Assembly: GCF_024199985.1 (NCBI RefSeq)
Contig: NZ_JANARS010000005.1
Location: forward strand, 388,509 to 452,508
DNA length: 64,000 nucleotides
Direction of reading: 5' to 3'
DNA from: Nocardioides pinisoli
GTDB lineage: Bacteria; Actinomycetota; Actinomycetes; Propionibacteriales; Nocardioidaceae
Numbering within the stretch: position 1 is the first letter of the stretch; every line of letters begins with the position of its first letter. Below are positions 29,850 to 37,971 of the stretch, piece after piece. The position numbers and the translations under genes were made by a program. The notes beneath the pieces were generated by a model. That model saw only the letters and a list, made by a program, of their open reading frames with translations. It had not been told where the DNA came from and ran no database searches.

Positions 29850-29855
29850 GGTCCG

Positions 29856-31250
29856 GTGACCCACGACCCGTCCCTGCGCCCGCGCGACCACTTCACGCCT
29901 CGCCGGGGCTGGATGAACGACCCCAACGGGCTGGTCGTGCACGACGGCGAGCACCACCTGTTCTTCCAGCACCTGCCCGACTCCCTCGTCCACGGACCCA
30001 TGTCCTGGGGACACGCGGTGAGCACGGACCTGCTCGACTGGACCGAGCTCCCGATCGCCCTCGCCGCCACCGACACCGAGCACGTGTGGTCGGGCAGCGT
30101 GGTGCACGACGCCCGCAACACCTCGGGCCTCGGCGTCGACGGCGTCGGGCCGCTCGTCGCGCTGTGGACCGCCCACGAGCCTGTCAGCGGCGCCCAGCGG
30201 CAGTCGCTGTCGTGGAGCGTCGACCGCGGCCGCACCTGGACGTCGTACGCCGCCAACCCGGTGCTCGACATCGGCTCCACCGCCTTCCGCGACCCCAAGG
30301 TGCTCCGCGACGGCGACGGCTGGCTGATGGTGCTCGTGCTGTCCGACGAGCGCACGGTCGAGACCTACCGCTCGGCCGACCTGCTGCACTGGGAGCACGC
30401 GTCGTCGTTCGGTCCTGCGGGCTCGGTCGAGGGGATCTGGGAGTGCCCCGACCTGCTCCGCGTGCCGGTCGAGGATCGCGACGAGACGGCCGTGGTGCTG
30501 CTCGTCAGCGTCCAGGAGGGGGCACCGGCCGGCGGGTCGGGCATGCAGTACTTCGTCGGTCAGCTGGACGGACCCCACTTCCGCCCCACCCAGGACGCCC
30601 GGTGGGTCGACCACGGCGCCGACTTCTACGCCGCGGTGTCCTACTCCGACGCACCCGAGCCGCTGGTGCAGGGCTGGATGAGCAACTGGCGCTACGCCGA
30701 CCTGGTCCCCGCCGCGACCCACCGCGGCTCGATGACGCTGGCCCGTCACCTCGCCCTCCGCCCGCGCGACGGGGAGCTGGTGCTCGTGCAGCGACCGGTC
30801 GTGCGCGACTCGCCGGTCGTGCACGAGGTCCGCGACGTGCCGGTGCAGGGCATCCTGGTGCTGCCGGTGCGGGCACGCACGTGCCGGGTCGTCGTCGACA
30901 TCGATCCGGGTGACGCCCGTCGGGTCGGTGTCCACGTGCGTGCCGGGGACGGGCACCGGACGACGGTGTGGCTCGAGCCGGCGTCGAGCACGGTGGGGCT
31001 GGACCGTCGTACGTCCGGCGAGACCGGCTTCCACGACGGCTTCGCCGCCGAGCACACCGCGCCACTGACGGTCGGCGACCACGCGGTCCGGCTCGAGGTC
31101 GTGGTGGACGAGTCGTCGGTGGAGGTGTTCGCCGGCGACGGCGAGGTCGTGCTCACCGACCTGGTGTTCCCCGGCCCCGGTGACGACGGCCTGGCCGTCT
31201 TCGCGGAGGGCGGCACGGCCCTGGTGCAGCACCTCGTCGTGCAGGCCTGA
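29856..31250 (+). CDS. Glycoside hydrolase family 32 beta-fructosidase (sucrose hydrolase type)
   Basis: 464 residues. GH32 motifs in order: RGWMNDPNG (nucleophile D22), VWSGSVV, FRDPK (transition-state stabiliser D146) and WECPDL (acid/base E196), then a C-terminal beta-sandwich. No signal peptide, so intracellular sucrose, sucrose-6-phosphate or short fructans are the likely substrates. Divergent from an amylosucrase-like gene; convergent with the sugar ABC ATPase gene through a shared perfect terminator. Confidence 0.93.
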   Translation: MTHDPSLRPRDHFTPRRGWMNDPNGLVVHDGEHHLFFQHLPDSLVHGPMSWGHAVSTDLLDWTELPIALAATDTEHVWSGSVVHDARNTSGLGVDGVGPLVALWTAHEPVSGAQRQSLSWSVDRGRTWTSYAANPVLDIGSTAFRDPKVLRDGDGWLMVLVLSDERTVETYRSADLLHWEHASSFGPAGSVEGIWECPDLLRVPVEDRDETAVVLLVSVQEGAPAGGSGMQYFVGQLDGPHFRPTQDARWVDHGADFYAAVSYSDAPEPLVQGWMSNWRYADLVPAATHRGSMTLARHLALRPRDGELVLVQRPVVRDSPVVHEVRDVPVQGILVLPVRARTCRVVVDIDPGDARRVGVHVRAGDGHRTTVWLEPASSTVGLDRRTSGETGFHDGFAAEHTAPLTVGDHAVRLEVVVDESSVEVFAGDGEVVLTDLVFPGPGDDGLAVFAEGGTALVQHLVVQA

Positions 31251-31280
31251 GCCCCCGGGAGCAGGGCTCCCGGGGGCTCA
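31248..31280. terminator. Bidirectional terminator between GH32 and ABC ATPase genes
   Basis: Perfect inverted repeat: core GCCCCCGGGAGC (31251-31262), loop AGG, GCTCCCGGGGGC (31266-31277), extended three more pairs by the GH32 stop codon TGA and TCA at 31278-31280. 15-bp stem with a 3-base loop. Confidence 0.85.
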
Positions 31281-31302
31281 GGCGTGGGTCACTCGGCTCG
31301 CG

Positions 31303-32388
<1,086 letters not shown>

Positions 32389-32441
32389 TGTCTGCTCCTT
32401 CACCGGCAGGTACGTGCCGGACGATCCGTAGTGAAGTGACT

Positions 32442-32466
32442 GGGGTCACAGACCCCGGGGTCACAG
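32442..32466. repeat. Direct repeat and hairpin between LacI and ABC ATPase genes
   Basis: GGGGTCACAG occurs at 32442-32451 and again at 32457-32466, 15 bases apart. The first copy with the bases between also forms a GGGGTC/GACCCC hairpin (32442-32456, loop ACA). It may be the LacI terminator or a regulatory site for the downstream ATPase gene. Confidence 0.4.
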
Positions 32467-32524
32467 TAGGGCCCGCGGGCGGGGGGAGCAATGGCGGGGC
32501 CGTCGGGCCGGACCCGGCGCCGGC

Positions 32525-33535
32525 TCACACCGGGCGGACCGAGCCGCCCGGTCGCACGCGCATCGGTACGGAGTCGGTGCCGACGTGGTCGTCGGGGTCC
32601 AGCAACCGGCGTACGGCGAGGGCACCGAGCTCGGTGAAGGGCAGCTCGACCGAGGTCAGCACGGGCCGCAGCCACCCCGCCAGCGCCGACCCGTCGAACG
32701 ACACGACGCTGACGTCGTCGGGCACGCGCAGGCCGTGCTCCGCGAGCGCCTGGTAGACGCCCATCGCGAGGCGGTCGTTCATGCAGACCAGGCCGTCGGC
32801 GCGGCCACCGTCCGCGAGCCAGCGGCTCGTGGCCTCGAACCCCTCGGTGACCGACCAGTCGCAGCGCACCAGGCCCGCGACGTCCAGGTCGTGGGTGGCC
32901 AGCTCGGCGCGGATCCCGGCCATCCGGCGCGGGCCCGCCGTCGCCTCCGGCACGGGGTCCTCGCCCACCACCCACACGTCTCGGGCGCCGGCGGCGAGCA
33001 GCGTCGCCACGGCGGCACGCCCCCCGCCCTCGTCGTCGGGCACCACCGACGGGAGCCGCTCGTCGGGGTCCTCGCAGTTGAGCAGGACCGACCGCACGCC
33101 GCGCAGCCCCTCGGGCAGGTGGACCGTGCGAGCGGTCCGGGTCGCGTAGACCACCCCGTCGACGTCGCGCTCGAGCATCTCCTCGATCAGCAGCCTCTCG
33201 AGCTCGGGGTCGCCCCCGCTCTCCCCCATCACCACGAGGTGGTCGAGCTCGCGCGCAGCGAGGCTCGCCCCGGTCAGCATGCTGCTGCCGTACTGCTCCC
33301 CGGCGATCTGGTCCGACACGAGTCCCACCGTCGCCGTACGCCGGGTGCGGAGGCTGCGGGCACTGCGGTTGGGCCGGTAGCCGAGGTCGGCGACGGCCGC
33401 CTGCACCTTGGTCACCGTGGCGGGTGCGATCCGCATCTCGTCGGCCCGCCCGTTGAGGATGTACGAGGCGGTGGTGGCCGAGACCCCCGCCTCGGCGGCC
33501 ACGTCCGCGAGCATGACGCGTCGTCGTTTCCTCAC
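32525..33535 (-). CDS. LacI family transcriptional regulator
   Basis: 336 residues from GTG 33535. N-terminal LacI HTH (MLADVAAEAGVSATTASYILNGRADEMRIAPATVTKVQAAVADLGYRPNRSARSLRT) followed by a periplasmic-binding-protein-like sensor domain (about 68-330) ending in the dimer region. Divergent from the substrate-binding protein gene of the second ABC importer. A LacI-type palindrome sits over that gene's transcription start, so this is its probable repressor, relieved by the imported sugar. Confidence 0.92.
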   Translation of the reverse strand: MRKRRRVMLADVAAEAGVSATTASYILNGRADEMRIAPATVTKVQAAVADLGYRPNRSARSLRTRRTATVGLVSDQIAGEQYGSSMLTGASLAARELDHLVVMGESGGDPELERLLIEEMLERDVDGVVYATRTARTVHLPEGLRGVRSVLLNCEDPDERLPSVVPDDEGGGRAAVATLLAAGARDVWVVGEDPVPEATAGPRRMAGIRAELATHDLDVAGLVRCDWSVTEGFEATSRWLADGGRADGLVCMNDRLAMGVYQALAEHGLRVPDDVSVVSFDGSALAGWLRPVLTSVELPFTELGALAVRRLLDPDDHVGTDSVPMRVRPGGSVRPV

Positions 33536-33649
33536 TGCTGCTCACCCTCTCTGTTCGGGTCCTCACCGTCGCCGCGGACCGCCCGGTCGCGCGCCAGAGC
33601 ATGCCGCAGCCACCGTGTGCCGGTGGCGGGACCGTGTCCGAACCGTTGC

Positions 33650-33679
33650 TTGACACCAGTCCCACCCGGCGCACATGAT
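33650..33679 (+). promoter_or_regulatory. Promoter of the second sugar ABC operon
   Basis: Consensus -35 TTGACA at 33650-33655, 18-base spacer, -10 CATGAT at 33674-33679. The most canonical -35 of the sugar island. Confidence 0.65.
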
Positions 33680-33682
33680 GCG

Positions 33683-33698
33683 GCTGATTCGATTCAGC
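33683..33698 (+). promoter_or_regulatory. Candidate LacI operator
   Basis: GCTGATTCGATTCAGC, 16 bases with arms GCTGA/TCAGC and a central CG as in LacI/GalR operators (14 of 16 positions symmetric). It starts four bases after the -10, covering the expected transcription start, where a bound repressor would block initiation. Confidence 0.6.
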
Positions 33699-33767
33699 AG
33701 TGGTACACGTCACACTACGACACAGCGGCTGAGCGGGACAGACCCCGCCACCCGAGGAGGCACCCTC

Positions 33768-35096
33768 ATGCGACTGACTGCGACACGGCGACGGGCTGCG
33801 TTGGCCACCACGGCGGCGGCACTGGCCCTCACCACGACCGGCTGCCTCGGCAGCAGCGACGACGGAGGCGGCGGAGGTGAGAGCTCCGGCGGGGACGACG
33901 GCACCGTCGAGATCCTCGCCACGACCGACCCCCTCGTCTTCGACGGCCTGAAGGCCAAGATCGAGCAGGAGGCCGAAGCCGCTGGCATCGACGTCACGAT
34001 GGAGCGCGTCGACAACATCAACCAGCTGATCCTCACCCGCATCCAGGCCGGCGACCCGCCGGACATCGCGGTCATCCCGCAGCCCGGCGTCATCAAGCAG
34101 ATCGTCGACCGCGGGGAGGGCGTCGAGCTGACCGACGACATCGTCCCCGCCGACTCGATCGCCGACATGACGCCCGGCACCCTGGAGGCCGGCCAGATCG
34201 ACGGCACCCAGTACGGCCTGATGATCAGCATGAACGTCAAGAGCCTCGTCTTCTACAACAAGCAGGCCTGGGAGAAGGCGGGCTACGAGGCCCCGGAGAC
34301 CCTCGACGACCTCGCCGCGCTCACCCAGCAGATCAAGAGCGACGGCGGCACCCCGTGGTGCTTCGGCATCGAGTCGGGCACGGCCACGGGCTGGCCGGCG
34401 ACCGACTGGTTCGAGGACCTGATCATGCGTTACGGCGGTGCCGACGTCTACAACCAGTGGGTCACCAACGAGGTGAAGTTCGACTCCGACGTGGTCCGCC
34501 AGGCCGCCGACTTCCTCGAGACCAACGTGCTCGACGACGACAACGTGCCCGGTGGACGCGACTCGATCGCCAGCGTGGCGTTCGGCGACGCCGAGGACAC
34601 CATGTGGGACGACGACCCGGGCTGCTGGATGCTCAAGCAGGGCAACTTCATCGTCTCCGCCGACTTCATGCCGCAGGAGGTCGTCGACAACGTCGACGAG
34701 CGGATCGGCGTCTTCGGCTTCCCGCCGGCCGAGTCCGGCGGCGAGAACCCGGTCATGGGTGGCGGCGACCTCGCGACGCTGCTCCAGGACAACGAGGACT
34801 CCCGCGCGATGATGGAGATCCTGGCCGACGTCGACCTCGGCACCGAGGCGGCACCCGAGAGCTCCTTCATCTCGCCGCACACCGAGTTCGACACCTCGCT
34901 CTACCCGAGCGACCTGACCCGTCAGATCGCCGACGTGGCCTACCAGGCCGACCCCTTCCTGTTCGACGGCTCCGACCTGATGCCCGGCGAGGTCGGTGCC
35001 GGCAGCTTCTGGAAGGAGATGACGGCGTGGATCAGCGAGCAGCAGGACCTCGACACCACGCTGAAGAACATCGACGACAGCTGGCCCTCCAGCTGA
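33768..35096 (+). CDS. Sugar ABC transporter substrate-binding lipoprotein (alpha-glucoside type)
   Basis: 442 residues from ATG 33768, preceded by GAGGAGG; the frame upstream contains the promoter and is not coding. Lipobox TTTGC (cysteine about residue 26), Gly/Ser/Asp-rich linker, then TVEILATTDPLVFDGLKAKIEQEAEAAG and DPPDIAVIPQPGVIKQIVDRGE. Resembles AglE-type alpha-glucoside binding proteins; specificity is inferred from similarity and from the neighbouring sucrose enzymes. First gene of a three-gene operon under LacI control. Confidence 0.87.
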   Translation: MRLTATRRRAALATTAAALALTTTGCLGSSDDGGGGGESSGGDDGTVEILATTDPLVFDGLKAKIEQEAEAAGIDVTMERVDNINQLILTRIQAGDPPDIAVIPQPGVIKQIVDRGEGVELTDDIVPADSIADMTPGTLEAGQIDGTQYGLMISMNVKSLVFYNKQAWEKAGYEAPETLDDLAALTQQIKSDGGTPWCFGIESGTATGWPATDWFEDLIMRYGGADVYNQWVTNEVKFDSDVVRQAADFLETNVLDDDNVPGGRDSIASVAFGDAEDTMWDDDPGCWMLKQGNFIVSADFMPQEVVDNVDERIGVFGFPPAESGGENPVMGGGDLATLLQDNEDSRAMMEILADVDLGTEAAPESSFISPHTEFDTSLYPSDLTRQIADVAYQADPFLFDGSDLMPGEVGAGSFWKEMTAWISEQQDLDTTLKNIDDSWPSS

Positions 35097-35108
35097 GCGA
35101 CGCTCGCA

Positions 35109-35147
35109 GGGACGGGGGCTGCCGCGCCACGCGGCCGTCCCCGTCCC
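35109..35147 (+). promoter_or_regulatory. Intercistronic stem-loop between binding protein and permease genes
   Basis: Arms GGGACGGGG (35109-35117) and CCCCGTCCC (35139-35147) enclose an inner GCCGCG/CGCGGC hairpin. In binding-protein-dependent importers such structures usually stabilise the upstream message or attenuate read-through, giving more binding protein than permease. Confidence 0.55.
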
Positions 35148-35193
35148 GGCACCCGTCCACCACCCGTCACGTGCCCCCCGAGGAGCGAGACAC

Positions 35194-36177
35194 ATGGTCC
35201 TGAAGATCCTCAACACCCTGATCACCGTCGGCGTGGGTGTCGCCGCCGCGGTCGTCCTCTACTGGCTGCTCAACAAGATCGCGGAGCTGCTGCCCGGGCC
35301 GTGGGAGGACCGGGTCAAGCCCTACCTCTACATCCTCCCCGCCTACGCAGCCCTCGTCTTCTACCTCGTCTACCCCGCCGTCCAGACCGTCGTCTTCAGC
35401 TTCGCCAACGCCCAGAGCACCGCGTGGGTCGGCTGGGACAACTACACCAAGCTCCTGCAGAGCAGCAGCTTCCAGGACACCCTGTTCAACACGTTGCTCT
35501 GGATGATCGTCGTGCCGGTCGTCGTGGTGGCGCTGGGGCTGGCCATGGCCGTCCTCGCCGACCGCCTCAACCCGACCTGGGAGAAGACCTCCAAGACGAT
35601 CATCTTCCTGCCGATGGCGATCAGCGCCGTCGGAGCCGGCGTGGTGTGGGGCCTGGTCTACAACTACCGTCCGGAGGGACGCGAGCAGATCGGCCTGCAG
35701 AACGCCATCATCACCGCGCTCGGCTTCGACCCGGTGGCATGGCTGCAGATCAGCGAGTTCCACGTCAACAGCTTCTTCCTGATGATCATGCTGATGTGGG
35801 CCCAGGTCGGCTTCTCGATGGTGCTGCTGTCCGCGGCGGTCAAGGGCGTCCCCGACGACACCCTCGAGGCCGCGCGCATCGACGGGGCCAACGAGCGGGC
35901 GATCTTCTTCCAGGTGGTCGTGCCGCAGATCTGGGGGACGGTGCTGACCGTCTACGTCACGACGCTCATCGGCGTGATGAAGATCTTCGACATCGTCTAC
36001 GTGATGACCAACGGCGGCTTCAACACCAACGTCGTCGGCAACGAGTTCTTCAACCAGCTCTTCAGCAACTTCAACAACGGCGCCGCCGCGGCGATCGTCG
36101 TGATGCTGATGCTGGCGACGGTCCCGATCATGTTCTACCAGGTGCGCAACTTCCGTCGTGAGGAGTCAATGGCATGA
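35194..36177 (+). CDS. Sugar ABC transporter permease (AglF-like)
   Basis: 327 residues. An extra N-terminal hydrophobic segment (about 5-30) precedes the usual six, as in AglF-type permeases. EAA loop DDTLEAARIDGANERAIFFQVVVPQIWGT. Ribosome site GAGGAG upstream. Its stop overlaps the next permease's ATG by four bases. Confidence 0.92.
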   Translation: MVLKILNTLITVGVGVAAAVVLYWLLNKIAELLPGPWEDRVKPYLYILPAYAALVFYLVYPAVQTVVFSFANAQSTAWVGWDNYTKLLQSSSFQDTLFNTLLWMIVVPVVVVALGLAMAVLADRLNPTWEKTSKTIIFLPMAISAVGAGVVWGLVYNYRPEGREQIGLQNAIITALGFDPVAWLQISEFHVNSFFLMIMLMWAQVGFSMVLLSAAVKGVPDDTLEAARIDGANERAIFFQVVVPQIWGTVLTVYVTTLIGVMKIFDIVYVMTNGGFNTNVVGNEFFNQLFSNFNNGAAAAIVVMLMLATVPIMFYQVRNFRREESMA

Positions 36178-37094
36178 CCTCGACACAGACCACGATGGCG
36201 GCGGCCACGCCGACCGAGAAGACGCGCCGCCGGTCCTCCCGGGAGGGACAGCCGCAGAAGGCGGGATGGTTCGCCCGGATCGTCGTCTTCATCCTGTGCT
36301 TCCTGTGGATCGTGCCGGTCGTCGGGCTCTTCCTGACGTCCTTCCGGCCGCGCGACGACGCCAACGAGACCGGTTGGTGGACGATGTTCTGGACCCCGTC
36401 GGCGTGGAGCCGCCTGAGTCTCGACAACTACGTCACGGCCTGGAACGACGCCGACCTCGGCCGGGCGTTCGTCAACAGCCTGGCGATCGCGCTGCCCGCG
36501 ACGTTCATCCCGGTGCTCGTCGCGGCGTTCGCTGCCTACGCGTTCGCCTTCATGGAGTTCCCCGGCCGCAACTTCCTGTTCCTGGCCGTCGTCAGCCTCC
36601 TGGTCGTGCCCAACTACATCGCGTTCGTGCCGATCCTGCGCATCTACAGCGACCTGGAGATCGCCGGGACGTTCCCGGCGGTGTGGCTGGCGCACATCGG
36701 CTTCGGCATGTCGCTGGCGATCTACATCCTGCGCAACTACATGGCGACGTTGCCGAGGAGCCTGATCGAGTCGGCCAAGATCGACGGTGCGAGCCACTTC
36801 CAGACGTTCTTCCGGCTGGTGCTGCCCATGTCCGTGCCGGCGCTGGCGGCGTTCGCCATCTTCCAGTTCCTCTGGGTCTGGAACGACCTGCTGGTCGCGC
36901 TCATCTTCGTCGGACCGGGCGAGAACGCGCCGATCACCGTGGCGCTGCGCAACAACCTGATGGGGCAGGCCGGCGCGGGCCAGAACCTCGTCACGGCCGG
37001 CGGGTTCCTCTCCATGATCCTGCCGATCGCGGTCTTCCTGGTGATGCAGCGCTACTTCGTCCGCGGCCTCACCGCGGGCGCGGTCAAGGGCTGA
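36174..37094 (+). CDS. Sugar ABC transporter permease (AglG-like)
   Basis: 306 residues. Cytoplasmic N-tail, six membrane helices, EAA loop RSLIESAKIDGASHFQTFFRLVLPMSVPALAAF and C-terminus MQRYFVRGLTAGAVKG. Partner of the preceding permease. No ATPase gene follows; the one on the other strand at 31303-32388 probably energises it. Confidence 0.92.
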   Translation: MTSTQTTMAAATPTEKTRRRSSREGQPQKAGWFARIVVFILCFLWIVPVVGLFLTSFRPRDDANETGWWTMFWTPSAWSRLSLDNYVTAWNDADLGRAFVNSLAIALPATFIPVLVAAFAAYAFAFMEFPGRNFLFLAVVSLLVVPNYIAFVPILRIYSDLEIAGTFPAVWLAHIGFGMSLAIYILRNYMATLPRSLIESAKIDGASHFQTFFRLVLPMSVPALAAFAIFQFLWVWNDLLVALIFVGPGENAPITVALRNNLMGQAGAGQNLVTAGGFLSMILPIAVFLVMQRYFVRGLTAGAVKG

Positions 37095-37100
37095 GCAGCA

Positions 37101-37139
37101 CCCCGGGTCGCCCGGCGCCGGTCGCCGGGCGACCCGGGG
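37101..37139. terminator. Strong terminator after the second sugar ABC operon
   Basis: Perfect 16-bp stem (37101-37116 with 37124-37139, beginning CCCCGGGTCGCC) around a 7-base loop. It lies between the plus-strand operon and the convergent DUF1707 gene and can serve both. Confidence 0.85.
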
Positions 37140-37152
37140 CGCCTCGCGCCCG

Positions 37153-37800
37153 TCAGTAGGTGCCGAGGTACTTCTTCGGTGTGCCCGGCGCCGGCTGGCG
37201 CTGCACCGTGACCGACCCCATGAGGGCTACCCCGCGGATGCGCAGGACGGGTGAGCCCGGACCGACCTGCGCCGGCACCTTGTCCTTGGCCTGGGTGAAC
37301 TCGCCCATGATCGGGGTGCCGTCCATGACGACGTGCATGTCGGCCGGCACGATCACCTTGACCTCGCCCATGATCGCGCTGGCGTTGACCAGGGTCTCGT
37401 GGGCCGAGAGCTGCGCCTGGCGGAGGTCGATGAGCACCCCGCCCATCATCGCGAAGGCACTGTGGTGCTCGGGCACCGACCAGACGCCCTGGCGCTTGCA
37501 CTCGCTCATGATGGCCACCGACGAGTTGTGCCCGACGGCCGGCACCGCCGACGGCGTACGACGCACGGGCGAGCCGGCGGGCGGCGCCACGGGACCGGTC
37601 GCCTGCAGGTCGAGCGTGATCGGCACGAGCTCGCCGTAGGTCTTGGCCTGCCAGGTCAGCTCGAGCCGCTCCTCGAGCTCGTCGAGGTCGATGCGGCCCT
37701 CCCCCGCGGCGTCGCGCAGGACGTCGGCGACGCGCTGGCGGTCGGCGTCGGAGATGCGCATCTGCGACGGGTCGTGCGGGCGGTTCTCGATCTCCCCCAT
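37153..37800 (-). CDS. DUF1707 protein with C-terminal cell-wall-stress (LiaF-like) domain
   Basis: 215 residues. N-terminal DUF1707 (MRISDADRQRVADVLRDAAGEGRIDLDELEERLELTWQAKTYGEL, about 14-58), a Pro-rich linker, and a C-terminal beta-helix-like domain (about 100-205: GVWSVPEHHSAFAMMGGVLIDLRQA...ASAIMGEVKVIVPADMHVVMDGTPIMGEF). No membrane segment. Function unknown; the C-domain occurs in envelope-stress proteins. Leaderless start supported by TAGGCT. Confidence 0.85.
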   Translation of the reverse strand: MGEIENRPHDPSQMRISDADRQRVADVLRDAAGEGRIDLDELEERLELTWQAKTYGELVPITLDLQATGPVAPPAGSPVRRTPSAVPAVGHNSSVAIMSECKRQGVWSVPEHHSAFAMMGGVLIDLRQAQLSAHETLVNASAIMGEVKVIVPADMHVVMDGTPIMGEFTQAKDKVPAQVGPGSPVLRIRGVALMGSVTVQRQPAPGTPKKYLGTY

Positions 37801-37806
37801 GGCGAC

Positions 37807-37812
37807 AGCCTA
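37807..37812 (-). promoter_or_regulatory. -10 element for the DUF1707 gene
   Basis: TAGGCT on the minus strand, six bases before ATG 37800. Confidence 0.55.
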
Positions 37813-37971
37813 GCGAGCAGCGGGAGTCGCGACCCGTGACGGCCGTCAGGGTCCGGGCACCTGCCGTTCTGTGGTCACCCTGTCGTCGAAATGCGTGGAC
37901 ACGACCCCTCGGGAGTCGGATTCTGGGAAGAGGACGTCTCGGGCACTGCACCAGTGGCTGCCGGAGGTGAC

